A DNA stretch of 64,000 nucleotides, from assembly GCA_037951105.1 (NCBI GenBank), contig JBAMJV010005497.1, forward strand, positions 124,001 to 188,000, written 5' to 3'. Both the position numbers and the translations under genes were made by a program. A model generated the notes under the pieces. The model saw nothing but the letters and a program-made list of their open reading frames with translations. It had not been told where the DNA came from and ran no database searches. Below, piece by piece: positions 11,650 to 23,356 of this stretch (positions are counted from its first letter, which is position 1; the number at the start of each line of letters is the position of its first letter). The DNA is from Echinarachnius parma (lineage: Eukaryota > Echinodermata > Echinoidea > Clypeasteroida > Echinarachniidae).

Positions 11650-11985
11650 TGTACATGATCTACTGTAGATATTAACCTTTGACCTCTTGTGTTCTCTGGT
11701 TTGTTGGCACCTTTTGGAAAATCACTTTTTGGAAAAATCTTTGTCAGTAAAGGATACATGAATTGAAATTAGTTAAATATAATCTACAGACTTGACACGA
11801 GGAATAGTTCATGGAACTGGTACCAATTAAAACCAGTTAAAACAAGTTGAAACCAATTGAAATTTCAACTAGTATCAACTGTTTCTAACTGGTTATTTCT
11901 CAAGCTGGGAATATAGGTGATAACTGGATGGGTTTGTTTTAATTTGGCATGTCTCTAGTTATTGAGAAATTCAGCCAAGTCATCT

Positions 11986-12233
11986 GGGCCCATATTCATG
12001 AAACCATGCTAGCTTAAATATTCATGGTAAGTCTTTTTTTTAAGATCGTGCAAATTAGCAATGGGTAGTTTTCCTATTCACCAACTAGGGTGATCATAGC
12101 AGATAATGGAGGATATCTCAGCTATTAAACCTAGTTGGCAAGTAAGACAACTCTTTGTTGCATACTTATCATCTATCACCAGAAATAGACCAATGAATCA
12201 TAGAACTGAGCTAGCAGGCTTTCTTATGGGCCC
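11986..12233. mobile_element. Foldback MITE with GGGCCCATATTCATGAAA ends
   Basis: Left end GGGCCCATATTCATGAAAC with ATGCTAGCTTAA just inside; right end GAGCTAGCAGGCTTTCTTATG then GGGCCC. The central block 'caccaactaggg...cctagttggcaag' is itself an inverted pair. A second copy with the same layout is at 51048-51289, and fragments occur around 19072-19130 and 19835-19985. Confidence 0.65.
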
Positions 12234-12239
12234 AGGTTT

Positions 12240-13216
12240 TCTTAGTTTATATTCTGTTTTTCAAGAAACTGAGTTCACGTGATGATGTCTCATCACCTAA
12301 TTGTTGGTGATAGTGATACAAGTTGTACTATTTCCCCCAACAAAATTATCTCTAGTGGATGAATAAAAACTTAAATGGGGATTTTTAAAAAGGACACTGG
12401 TTTTTACATATTTCGATTATCTGTCACCGTATTTTGGATGATGCAAATGGGGTCAATCAGCTGCCCAATTCTCACGCACTAATTCCCCACCACCCTGTTC
12501 CCCCTGCCCTGTTTCCCCTCACCTGTATCGCCTGGATAGACAATGGTGACATTGAATCAATGTCGTCTTTTCACACTTTTAGAGTCAGACAATAGAGGGA
12601 GGGTGTCAGAGAGGCTGGTCGCTTTAAGTAGGGGAGAGGACAAAGAGATATATTTTAAAAAGGGCTGGGAAATAAGGAAATGGTGTTAAAGATTGATACA
12701 ATGCGGGTCATAAGTTCAATTGAAATGTCATGGAACAATACATAATACGTGAACTTTGTCAATACTAATGATAATCAACTTGCGTTGTGCACTTTCTTTT
12801 ATGTTTAGGGACATATATCGATTGCGGTTTTACGAAGGGTGGATACTTAGCCTACATTTGTATAGAAATTCCATGATGCAATCAATAATTCAGAATAAAA
12901 GGAGAGACACATTTTCTTTTACTATAATTAAAGCCTTTGATTATTACAATTGAAAAGATATTAAAGTTCTGAATTCTATACATTTGACAAAAATGTCAGG
13001 GGTTGCCTTTAGCAGTTGCCCAGGTGCCAATGGCCACCATAAATTTCACTTTTGTATCGGCCACCATCTAATAAGGATCTACAATGCACAAGTCGATGGA
13101 GGGATTCTATATCATGTGTCAGTTTGGCCTTCTGAAAGAAAAGCTACAGGAAGAGCCCAATATACTTCAATATTTATATATGTATATAAGTAAAAGTTCT
13201 GCTCGGAGTCGAAATG
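12240..13216. other. Unique AT-rich DNA
   Basis: No gene or repeat recognised. At 12517-12520 the minus strand reads GATACAG followed by GTGAGGGG, a donor-like word, but the frame upstream of it is short and unconvincing. Confidence 0.3.
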
Positions 13217-13534
13217 TATAGAAAACAACGAAATTCAATAAGATACTCCGTGGAAAAAATGTTAAGGTGATATTTCGGCCATAGGCCTTTATCAAACTGA
13301 CAAATTTTAATTCATAATTGCATCAACAAAAACAAAAAGCGTATTCTTTATGACGTATACTCTTTTGCCGCGCTTTGCGCGTCATAACAATTTGGCGTCC
13401 TTGGATACACTTTTTGTTTTTGTTGATGCAATTATGAATTAAAATTTGTCAGTTTGACAAAGGCCTATGGCCGAAATATCACCTTTAAATTTTTTTCCAC
13501 GGAGTATCTTATTGAATTTCGTTGTTTTCTATAT
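13217..13534. mobile_element. 318-bp foldback MITE with long arms
   Basis: Left arm TATAGAAAACAACGAAATTC and its reverse complement GAATTTCGTTGTTTTCTATA bound the element. The arms stay paired for about 130 bp, through 'ggtgatatttcggccataggcc' and 'caattatgaatt'. The ~60-bp loop (about 13345-13405) holds a GC-rich 'gccgcgctttgcgcgtcat' stretch. TATA runs lie on both sides. No coding capacity. Confidence 0.85.
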
Positions 13535-14229
13535 ATATTTATATATATTTTGTTGTTGTGGCATTATGGAATATGGGGCTCTGGATATTGAATACAGTCC
13601 ACAGGTATAAGTAGAAGTGCATTAATCTATACATCAAGATTCCCAATAAATGTCATCCCTGCCAAACATCTTAACAACATTACATATTGTATAGGTTATC
13701 TTTCTTCTTTTTGATCCCTCAAACTGGTTACTGGGCATTCCCCCTACCTTGCACTTTTCTTCATGCATCCGTTTATGTTGCACCTATGTTCCAGAGTAAA
13801 TATGATAGAAAGATGTGCGCAGTTTGGTTACCTGATATATACATTTCTAGAAGATTCTTCCCATGAACTAATACCCAGAATATATTTCCACTTACAGAAG
13901 TTATGCTGCCTGTCACTTTCAATCCGTGGGTGATTTGAGAGTCATACGTGCATGGCTGTTTGGTATTCCAAAGATAAATAGGTTGAGGTCTTTCGAAAGC
14001 AGGACAAGAACTGATTTGCCTTAGTTTCTGCGATCCCAAGATTTATCAGCCCACTTTTTCAATTACCCTTTGCAGACATGGAAATACATAAGGAAACGGG
14101 AGATAACGGAAGAAGAAGAAAAGTTCGTTACATTTGTTTTTTTTGTGCATCCCAGACACGAGAAACTCATTAATGTGCTGCCCTAGATCGTTTGCATGCA
14201 GAAAACAGATCAGCAGAAGTAGAGAAGTA

Positions 14230-14510
14230 GAACATTAAATGAGCCGGAATGAGAACAACGACATCAGCAGGGCACAGATGGGGAACACGATTCTAGATGT
14301 GCTCCTCGCTCTACCTCCACTCTTTTCCCCTTTTCTCTTCTCTTCTCTTTCTCCCGGAGGATGCCGCCACGTGATTGATGATGATGGCAGATACATACAT
14401 GTACGTGAGGGGGCTCCCTGCACGTATGTTCCTGCATTCTGTCCCCGTTTTGTCAACAAAGATCTTCAGTATGACAGGGCGACCGCGATCGGAGACTGTC
14501 ATTAGGCGCG
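14230..14510 (+). other. GC-richer unique island with an 88-codon open frame
   Basis: An open plus-strand frame (14239-14505) begins MSRNENNDISRAQMGN. Overlapping minus-strand frames are open too, as expected for local base composition. A CT-rich stretch supplies the low-complexity middle of the plus frame. No domain is recognisable. CACGTG occurs at about 14369. Either regulatory DNA or a small unrecognised ORF; coding is the weaker reading. Confidence 0.2.
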
Positions 14511-15892
14511 ACTCTTCTTCCTAGTTCACAAACCATCCAGAAAGCTCGACTATAGATAGAGCTCTTTTAACAGAGGATCAGAGCAAGATAGATTAGCTTT
14601 ACTTAAAAACATAAATCTATATCAAATCAGCCCTTTTTTTCAGGTCTCCGACATTAAGAATAATGCTTGTACATCAAAAGCTCCAGACAAACTGACCTTT
14701 ATTTGATAGAGCTCCCACTCACACTTATTCCGCCTTTGTGAACAGGTCCCAAGAGAGACCACCGCCCCTTTCTTACAACCTTGAACCCCAGCCAATAACA
14801 AGGAATGCGAGTGATGTACATTGCTACTGATCCCCATGGTGGATGTGCCATATGCATTATCTCCAAGTTAAATTGGAGTACCTTAATGGCCTGCCACGTC
14901 TTGTGTTGTGGTGTCTTCATACATGTATATAGTTCACTTGTATCTAGGTGTATCATTCTTTAAAGGTTCCAAATTCTACCCATTCGAACTTTTGATCCAA
15001 GCTTTGAACTTTTGATCCAAGCATCCATAAAATTACATCAATATTTGAAAGATGCAAATATAACTGCCATCGATGTATTCTGAATAACTACATTAATGGA
15101 GATTCAAGAAATGGTTTGCTTTGTAAAGTGGTACAAGAGCTAGATTGATGGGTTTTCTTAATCAAACCATTTACAGTATGTGCCAGATTTGCTGGTGTGC
15201 AGCTTTGTTTGCCGATCAGCGCAGTTCATATGTAAACTTGTGAAGCATGCACTGCACAATTAAAATGGCACCAAGGGAGTTTAGATTAAAGCTCATAAAG
15301 GGTATTTGAACATGTTAGCAACACTTATAGTTCAAGATTTTAATTTGCTCAACCGGACAATATTTGTTCAAACAAGTGTCAATCATTTCTTCAATAGATA
15401 TGTCTTGCCGTTTAAAGTGACAGAGGTGCGAAGCTACGTGATAATCATGTGTAAATGATAAGTGTGGGTCCATGACAATGTCTAGATCTGTTTGCGAAAT
15501 GACATTAAGAGAGCAAGCATTCGCTGAATCTGTCCCTTTATGTGCATTGGATGTCTGAAATATAAAGAGAAGCCGTTGATTGGGGCTAACGATCCTGCCA
15601 TTTAATAACTCCACGACCCCCTCCCCGCCTTTAAGATGAGACTTTTAGAGGTCACAAGTTCACCGTTAGATAGCAAATTAATTTCAAATGTCAGTTTGAA
15701 CAAATTAACCCAGTGGTGAGGGGATGACAGCGTGCTATAGGCCACTTATGTAGACATGTAGACACACATGCACCGCAGGATGTACACGTAAATTAGCACA
15801 CATCAGAATAATTATGAGCGCAGAGTTAACCAGACAGATGTGCCAGCCCAGGAATACTGACAGGCGTGCTGGGGGCTTGGCCTTAACCCATT
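14511..15892. other. Unique DNA, minor repeats only
   Basis: No gene recognised. GAACTTTTGATCCAAGC is repeated in tandem at about 14985-15020. The segment 15700-15880 is GC-richer and single-copy within the window. Confidence 0.3.
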
Positions 15893-15962
15893 TCCTTTGT
15901 GCTGCTGAAATCCCTGAAGACTTTGTACATTGTCCACCAGTTTCCAGTAGGCAAGGGGTTAG
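15893..15962 (+). repeat. T80 mini-element, subfamily B, shortened
   Basis: Runs from TTAACCCATTTCC to GGCAAGGGGTTAG, with the core GAAGACTTTGTACATTGTCC. About 70 bp, so slightly deleted. Confidence 0.65.
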
Positions 15963-18250
15963 TTGATGTTGATGAGATAGGATGGTAGAACCAAACCTTG
16001 TCTGCCCATGTTCACTTATCTCTGCACTTTCACCGAGATGAGCCTTGGTGGTTTAGAGAGTGGTGAAAACTGAGTGCATAGATAACTGTTCTATCTTTTT
16101 CATAACCATTTATTTGTTTTCAATATAATATAGAGATTTGTAATAACAAAAGCTATTGATCGCTTTATATAATTCTATACCAGCACTTATACCCCTGCAT
16201 CAATGTTCCTATTTATGTACATTTCATTTAGAAATTATGTTAGTCCAGCATTGAGCCAATAATCCTCCCCTGTGTACACCTGACACACTGGATTGGGATT
16301 ATCATTGATTATGATATTAATTAACTCTGAATCCCATGGTTGACTATATAGTCACACTACTCCATCAATGCCTAATCGTACACAATAGATAAATCCCACT
16401 TGTTGAGCTAGAATTGAACCTCTACCCACACATGTGTTCATAATAGGCGCCCACACAGACACTGTTACTATCAAAAACAGGTTATCGTTGATGATGACAT
16501 TAACACTTGAGGTTTTTTTTCCCTCCTGAGGTTTCGACAATTATTGGTGTCAACTGCCAATTTGTAACTGATTGATGTGATGTCAGGGTCAGTGCCATTT
16601 TTTCCCTCATTTTTCGCTCTGGTGTTAATGTTGACTTTCAAATCAACACATTTTAATAATATAAACCCCTTATTACATGTAAGTAGTTTTTATTTGGTTT
16701 GTTTTTTCTATATATATTCACTACAATGTTAACTTCCAAAATAACACATTTAGTACTGTAAATGATATACATTACTAGTCCCCATTCTGGACTGGTCCCT
16801 AGTTTGACTTGGGTATTTGGAAAATGCATCTTTTACCAAAGTAAAATCATCTTGAATGAATAATTGTTGCGTTTCTTTTTTGTGTACATTTTTAATTGTT
16901 CACTGTGTAATTTAAGTGGGTAGCTTATTAACACAAATAGAGGAACTTTGCTTTGCATGAAATATGTGAAATATTTCAGAAATAGAATTTGAACAAGTCT
17001 GGAACCACTGAACCTCTTTTGAGCCCCTTTACCTTTTTTTTTTTTTTTATTGCATCAAAAGCCTTGAACCTCCACTCCCACTCAATACTGGTCTGTAATT
17101 GTCCAATTAGCTTAAATCATTACCAGCTGCACCATGTGGATCCACCTGGGATTTAGGGCCAAAGGTCATAGGTGAAGTTTACCAGGTCGGGTCAGCAGGT
17201 AAGGCAAGACTGCATGTCTGGTTGAGTTCCTCTGGGTATTATTGTTTAAATTAGAAAAAAATGCTCTCACTGTAATTGTATGTATTTGTATTTGTATCTA
17301 GTGTGACTTGAGTGTAATTGCATCATGTGAGCTATATAATGTATTATTTGTGAATTTGCGTGTGTGTGTGTGTATGTGCATGTATATGTATTTATGTATG
17401 TTTGTATGTGGTGCAATGTATTTAATAGAGGGTGTTGTATAAATGTATGTTTGTCTAGATGTCATATTATTGTAAACCCACACCACCCACATACCAAAAT
17501 CAACGTATACACATTCACATACATGTACAGTTTCCAATAAACAAATATAATTCTGCATAGCCCACATAGCATACCTCTTCATAAGACTAAAGAAAAAAAC
17601 AAAATACTCTGCACATCTATGAAGAGTTCTGAACTCGGTCATAACACCTTTGTTCCTGTTGTGCAAGCGCATAATTTGTATCAATCAACCTACTTGTATT
17701 GGGGTTATCTCTATGTAATCACACATCCTGATGACACAGAAAATGATACATTTACCCAGATGCATTATCATTTATGCTCATTTTACATGGTTTAACAGCT
17801 CGCATCAACTCGGTTAATGTTTAAAAAGCATGTAAAAGAAGTAATAATGGCAAGATGAGGCCAGTAGATGAGATGTAGATGCCTACATGCATTGTTAGTA
17901 TATTTCTGTGGTAGTTATTGGGTGCAGAATACTTTGGGGGAATATGTTATTCTATCCATTTTGTATGAAGTTGTGTGAATTTTCTTGTGCAATCGGTACT
18001 AAAACAATGAGAGATCATTTTATGTTATAGCCAGCATACCCATGCCTGTGATATAATAATTTAGAAACTGTCCACAACTGGTTAATCAGTAGTAGGTTGT
18101 GATGAGTGCATAATCTGCAAAAGTTTTCCTCATGTGAAAGGTTCATAACTCGGTATCTCAACTGCCAACACATTATCTTCTGCACATGTGTGAAAACTTC
18201 TCTATGTTTTATGGGGCATATGCCTGAAGGTGTTGTTGGCATGCCTGACT
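15963..18250. other. AT-rich DNA with a diverged T95 copy
   Basis: Diverged T95 sequence lies at about 16779-16865 (GGACTGGTCCCTAG...AATCATCTTGAATGAA). A TG-rich stretch at 17350-17420 creates a spurious minus-strand open frame. Nothing else recognised. Confidence 0.35.
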
Positions 18251-18254
18251 TCAC

Positions 18255-18720
18255 CTGACATTTAAATTGATGGTGTATTGGCAGAAGTTGGCAGTGAGAT
18301 CCATAGAGGTCAGAGCTAGGGATTCCCCCCATCACTTCTACACAAACCGGTAATGCCAGGTTTATAGCAATGGGGACATCCAATAATGGGGGGGGGGGGG
18401 GGGGGGGGGGGGTAATAACTCCAGTAACAATATATTTATGGTGTATTGGTATAAGATTGCAGTGACATGGATCCATAGAGGTCATGCAGAGGGACTCCCC
18501 CATCCTTGGTGCAAATACCACTACATGTACATGATGTACACAAACTGGTATGGTTGGGTTATATAGCGATGGGGACAGCCAATAATGGGGGGGGGGGGGG
18601 GGGTTATAATTCCAGTAACAATATATTTATGGTGTATTGGCAGAAGATGGCAGTGACATGGATTATAGAGGTCAGAGGGCTCCCCCCCCCCATCCTTGTT
18701 GCAAATACTACTATGTGGTG
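18255..18720 (+). repeat. Minisatellite, ~2.5 units of ~195 bp, with poly-G tracts
   Basis: ATGGTGTATTGGCAGAAG-type blocks at about 18269, 18438 and 18634 alternate with 'gcaatggggacatccaataatg' followed by a G run (18388-18412, then 18587-18603). Each unit also holds 'ccatagaggtcagag' and 'aactccagtaacaatatattt'. The 168-residue and 73-residue open frames here arise from the repeat and its homopolymers. Confidence 0.85.
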
Positions 18721-19364
18721 TAGCTAAACTTGTATAGCCAGTCTAGAAAACATAAAAAGCATATATGTTATCTTGATAAAACATAAAAAAACTACAACCA
18801 CAGCAAACTCTTCTTATGGAAAAATAAACCAATTTTCACTCACATTAGAGTAATTTGGAGTTACAATCCATTTGCTACCTCACATAATCTGTAATTATTG
18901 CTTCTTTGCTATATGTAACAAATAATGCAAGTCTGGTGCATTGTTTTTGTTCTTTAAATAAACTGGGGCAATTTGAATTTACTCTTGCATCAATTAGTGT
19001 TTCCTTGACTTCAAATGATTTTGCACAATGTATAATTGGATGGAGGAAGTTCACCAGTTGCCTGGAGGTAGCAACCTGGGACTGTTCTCAATAAGCTATG
19101 CTAGCTTAGTTCTGTGCTAAGCCTATTTTGTATGATGATTATTATTATTATTTTATTTGGCAAATCAAATACACATGAAAAGTGTACAAAGTATTAAAGG
19201 AAATTGCAACCACTGGAATGCCAGGGCTTGGAAAAAGTTAACTGAATAACTGTGGCCAAAAGCCTTCCGTCCGGATTCCAGTGGTTGCTTACAAAGTCAA
19301 AATGGTAACAAATCAACAAGATAGAAAGTGAATAATACAAACGTTTGAACATCAAATACTAATC

Positions 19365-19445
19365 TTACACTAATTAACAAGTCATGAATACTAATTTAAC
19401 ACTAATTAACAAATCAAGAATACTTCTAACACTAATAAACAAATC
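19365..19445 (+). repeat. Short tandem repeat, ~35-bp unit, 3 copies
   Basis: Repeated 'aacactaattaacaaatca(t/a)gaatact' units, diverging slightly. Confidence 0.7.
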
Positions 19446-19549
19446 ATGAGGACAATCTATATAAATCTGTCCATTGATTACAATAATCATTTTCCGACAT
19501 AGGCATATTATATAAACACAATTGTTAAACATCTTGGAGGTGGTGTCGC

Positions 19550-19640
19550 ATATTAATAATAATAATATACTCGATTCATGTAGTGCATAAAATGATTGAT
19601 CATCATCTCTGAGTGCTTTACAATGATGTTATTATACCTA
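19550..19640 (+). repeat. Tail-type repeat, relative of 519-609
   Basis: (AAT)n, then ATACTCGATTCATGTAGTGC, then ATCATCTCTGAGTGCTTTAC and AATGATGTTATTATACC, matching the last 90 bp of the 264-bp duplicated segment with substitutions. Probably the 3' part of a dispersed retroelement-like repeat (inference). Confidence 0.5.
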
Positions 19641-19654
19641 ATCATGCAATACAT

Positions 19655-19820
19655 GGGTCCCGTTACAGAAAGAGATATAATCGATTGGAAGTTAAAATTA
19701 ATTTTAAGTCAGATCATATGTTCTAAATATGCAAATCTGATTTGTTGAAACGCACATATTTTCTGACTTACGATTGATTGTAACTTACAATCGATTGTGT
19801 CGCTTTCTGCAACAGGGCCC
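19655..19820. mobile_element. Foldback MITE, CAGAAAG/CAATCGATTG type, copy 1
   Basis: Ends GGGTCCCGTTACAGAAAGAG and CTTTCTGCAACAGGGCCC. Arms carry AATCGATTG motifs around a short centre (GATCATATGTTCTAAATATGC). Other copies at 36582-36731 and 58875-59033. No coding capacity. Confidence 0.85.
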
Positions 19821-19834
19821 TGGTCTGTTTAGTT

Positions 19835-19985
19835 GCCAACTAGGGTTAACCTGTTCCCTGTGAGATTCTAAAATCCCCATAGACTTTGTACATTGCCCAA
19901 CATGTTACCATAGGCAAAGGGTTAACTTAATAGAAGGTAGCAAAGGTTACATCCCCCAGCGAACCCTAGTTCCTGACTTGGAAGA
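19835..19985. repeat. Foldback fragment split by a T80 element (19846-19925)
   Basis: TTGCCAACTAGGG before and GCGAACCCTAGTTCC after resemble the central inverted pair of the 51048 element. A full 80-bp T80 subfamily B copy (TTAACCTGTTCCC to GCAAAGGGTTAA, 19846-19925) lies between them and was evidently inserted at a TTAA. Confidence 0.6.
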
Positions 19986-20485
19986 CTATGTGTTGTTACA
20001 TGTAGTATCAGCTATGCTCAGTGCTTCATGTATACAAAGGAAAAGGAAAAGTGTTAATGATTAATCTTGTCTGTCTCAAGATCATCTAAAATAGATTCAG
20101 CAGTAAACTAAGCTTGGAGGATTTTGTCACCCGAGATGAACATGTATTGAGTGTAAGGTATCTAGTTCATGAAAAAAAAATTTAATAATTAATCTTACCA
20201 CAAGACCTTGCCCCGTACTAAGCTAGCAAAGTTTTTATGAATACACGTATACAATGTTTGAACATGTATCAACTCCAAGTAGGATCTAGGTTAAAAGGAA
20301 AAGTGTTAATAATTGATCTTGACACATGATTATCTAAGAGAGACCTAACACTAAAGAACATGCTAGTAGGTTTCTATGAACACAAACCCTGGATGACTTT
20401 TTGCAAAACTCCAAGGGATCTAGTCTAGAAGGAAAAAGTTAATGACTAATGTTGTCACAAAATAATGTAAAATAGTCCTAGCACT

Positions 20486-20564
20486 TTAAAACCCATTGCT
20501 TACGGGAACGGATGGGATATGTACAAAGTCAATTGGAAGCTCAGAATCTCGAAAGGAACTGAGC
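20486..20564 (-). repeat. T80 mini-element, subfamily B, inverted, frayed right end
   Basis: Runs from TTAAAACCCATTGCTTACGGG to CTCGAAAGGAACTG, with the core ATGTACAAAGTCAATTGG. The right TTAA is not preserved. Confidence 0.6.
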
Positions 20565-20793
20565 TAGGATGATTTGTTTGTATTCATGAATAAAGACCCT
20601 ATAGATGGACATGTATTTATTTTGAGGTATCTATTCCAAGAGGAAACGTGTTGATAAATAAATCCTTTTACAAAATCATCTAGTTATCAGACCTTGCACT
20701 GTACTATTAAAGTTAGAATTATTGTTGTTAATGAATACAGACACTAGATGGACATGTTTTAAGTTTGCGGTATCTAGTCCAAGAGGAAAAGTG

Positions 20794-20873
20794 TTAACCC
20801 CTTGCCTGCAGGAACCCGGTGGCATACGTACAAAGTCCATGGGGATTTAAGAATCTCAAAGGGAACGTGTTAA
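20794..20873 (-). mobile_element. T80 mini-element with readable TTAA target duplication
   Basis: TTAACCCCTTGCCTGCAGG to AAGGGAACGTGTTAA, 80 bp including both TTAA. Left flank AGGAAAAGTG plus right flank TAAATTAATCTTG rejoin to match sister units of the array (AGGAAAAGTGTTAATAATTGATC at about 20300) if one TTAA is removed. The sequence therefore shows insertion at TTAA with its duplication, the hallmark of piggyBac-type transposition. Confidence 0.85.
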
Positions 20874-21099
20874 TAAATTAATCTTGTGATAAGATCAGTT
20901 TTTGGTGAGACACCCCCAGGAGCAATCCTGTAGACACAAGCTGTAATTGTATGACCCTATTCCCTCCTCTTCCATCAACCAGCTATCTCTACCACTGACA
21001 GTACTAGGCCAGTGCGTTAACAAGGATGTGTTACAAGCAGGGGGAACTGTTCTAACCAATTGACATGTCAAGCCCTTTTTATTTATTCATATCTTTCTC

Positions 21100-21128
21100 T
21101 CCTCCTCCTCCTCCTCCTCCTCCTCCTC
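21100..21128 (+). repeat. (CTC)n microsatellite
   Basis: About nine to ten CTC/CCT triplets. It creates a leucine run in a spurious plus-strand open frame and an arginine run in the opposite strand. Confidence 0.95.
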
Positions 21129-21544
21129 TTCAACTCATTCAACCACGTATTGTTCTCGTACCTATATAATCTATACATCTCTCTCTCTATAACTGATGAC
21201 CAGTCAAACTCATCAGGAATATCACCACGTTTTTGCCATTGTGCTCCGCTCCCAGCCCCACACCCAGAGGTGCCGATCCATTCATCCATTGCTCGATTTT
21301 ACTCCCTGAAAGTTAAAAGGTCAATTGTGATTGAAGAGTTGAGAGGTGAAAAGGGGGAGGAGAACGAAAGAAAGAAAGGAGGACACGGAACCAGATATTA
21401 ACTAGAGCAGTAATGACAAACCAATCAGTCTAGTCATTATTAAAGGGGTACTCTTATTTAAGGGGGAAAAATTGTGAACAAGCTACTAGTATAATGTACA
21501 GCATACGGTAAAAATGTGTATAGTGACGATCTAATGGAAACAAG

Positions 21545-21578
21545 AACCCTAACCCTAACCCTAACCCTAACCCTAACC
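21545..21578 (+). repeat. Interstitial telomere-type repeat (CCCTAA)n
   Basis: Between five and six perfect CCCTAA units, the animal telomere hexamer. Flanks are ordinary AT-rich sequence on both sides, so it is interstitial and not a chromosome end. Confidence 0.95.
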
Positions 21579-22139
21579 ACTATAGTTATCTTCAGTAGAT
21601 GTAGATATACATTTCAAGTATCTTATTTTACTTCCATCATAACAGTGGCCCTAAATATACTAAATATACTAAATATATGAAGTGGCATGCATACCTGTAA
21701 GATGTGAATGTTCCTCATATTATGTTAAAAGTGAACTTTTATAATGAATGTTGAATAATATACTATTTTACTAAATAAGTTACAGGCTGTGCATGTTCCT
21801 CACATTCTGAAAGTGAAATTTTTTCAATTTATGTAGAGTAACATTGCATTTTACTAACAAAACAAGACTATTAAAAAAGGTATCTCCAATGTAATGCCTA
21901 ATTTGTATAATACAGAAAGCTGATACGATGGAAGAAATAGAATGAATATATCAGAGAAATCATGAGATTGAGAAGATGAAAATATACATGAGCCAAAGCT
22001 GTACAAAAAGAGATATTATTTCAAACATGAAAAGGGAAACTGAACAGAAATAAAAATGAGTCAATATTTTCTTTTTTAAATATTCAACAAATTAAAAATG
22101 TTCATTTGTATTGAAAAAATGATATACATGTATGACAGA

Positions 22140-22430
22140 CTGCCGACAACGAATGACGTCTCCTTTAAGATGCCCATTGCACGATGTATCCCATGATACA
22201 CTGGGGGCCTGGATATGCAGCCAAGCATGCAGGCGTTGCTTGCCTCAAACTGTCGGGGAGTGTGAATGGAGATGATTTATCGGGCCCTGCTTGAATGGAG
22301 CAGGGTATGCAGGGTGCGTGCGTAGCTGTATAGTTGCTGTCAACTTGGAAACTGGGTTAGCCTACAAAAGACGCTTAACCCACAGGTCTCTGCCATTTTG
22401 AGCACAACAATCGCCGTCACCAGAAGCTAT
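22140..22430. promoter_or_regulatory. GC-richer unique island, possible regulatory DNA
   Basis: Single-copy within the window, without repeat or open frame of note. Contains AATGACGTCTC (CRE/ATF-like core TGACGTC, about 22156) and several self-complementary words. Function is inference from composition alone. Confidence 0.2.
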
Positions 22431-22830
22431 TGAGGGCTCTCTGAATAGTGGTATTAAGCCCATTGTATCTGAATATTTCCTTCTTTTTTTTACACTCGCC
22501 GTGAATCACTTCACATTAAAACAAATTCAACATGCAGTTTAAAATCTAGCTCCTCTCAAACGTATTTGTTCGACTCAAAGCTTTGGTTTCAAACATGTTG
22601 CTCATTCCCAATGCAGTTTAAGCTCTAGCGTCTCTGAAATGTATTTGGTCATTTAAAATTTAGGTTTCAAGTATTTCTTCCTATAAGAGCGTCAATTTAA
22701 TGCACATCATGGATCAGGTTACATTCCCCCTCTCCTGTATAATACTGCTGTTAAAGCACTTCTATCAAACAAATTAATGCTAGATTCAAAGTTCTCCATT
22801 CAAAGATTTTATTTTGGTAAAAGACCTAAT

Positions 22831-23052
22831 GGCCCGTATTCACAAAGGAGGTTTGTACAGTCCATGGTCTAAACCCCGGTTTACATCTATGGAATGCCAT
22901 TGTAAACTGATGGAGAGAGAATGTAAATTCCTTACTTGTTAACAATGTTGATGGTACACATTCTCTCTCCATCAGTTTACAATTGGCATTCCATAGATTT
23001 AAACCGGGGTTTAGACCATGGACTGTACAAACCTCCTTTGTGAATACGGGCC
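22831..23052. mobile_element. 222-bp foldback MITE, GGCCCGTATTCACAAAGG ends
   Basis: Left GGCCCGTATTCACAAAGG and right CCTTTGTGAATACGGGCC are exact reverse complements. The arms pair almost perfectly for about 95 bp (through 'ccatggtctaaaccccggttta' and 'gatggagagagaatgt') around a ~35-bp loop. The arm identity suggests a recent insertion. No coding capacity. Confidence 0.9.
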
Positions 23053-23356
23053 AATTTGTTTTCGAAAAAGGATAGAAAGGAAATGGGTCACATGGACCAC
23101 TCTTGTCAAACTGTAAAGTATCCTACTGACCCAACTAATAAGTGCTCACAAAATGAAGCGATGTATTTTTATAGTTCTGGAAATAGAGCTTTCTTTTACA
23201 TGAATATATGCAGTAAATGGTACTGCAACAATAATCTTTGTTCGTAAGTGTTACAAGGTCATTTCACACATGCGGGTTGATGTAGTCTATTTATGTTTTA
23301 ATGATTCACATTTTTTTGTATGATCTGTACGTTAACACTTCCAGTGCTACTTGCAT

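Larger units (their letters stand above)
20041..20930 (+). repeat. Tandem array, ~6 units of ~130 bp, invaded by T80 elements
   Basis: Units begin AAGGAAAAGTGTTAATRATTRATCTTG (20041, about 20296 and others) and continue with 'gaccttgc...gtactaa', 'tatgaatacag' and 'gaacatgtat...ggtatctagtccaag'. Two T80 elements (20486-20564 and 20794-20873) interrupt units 4 and 6. The array gives uninterrupted sister units for comparison. Confidence 0.75.

Noticed and set aside
17298-17684. 128-codon minus-strand frame
   Set aside because: Open because of TG/CA-rich simple sequence; no splice context.
18015-18521. 168-codon minus-strand frame
   Set aside because: Spans a minisatellite and a G25 run (read as polyproline); not protein-like.
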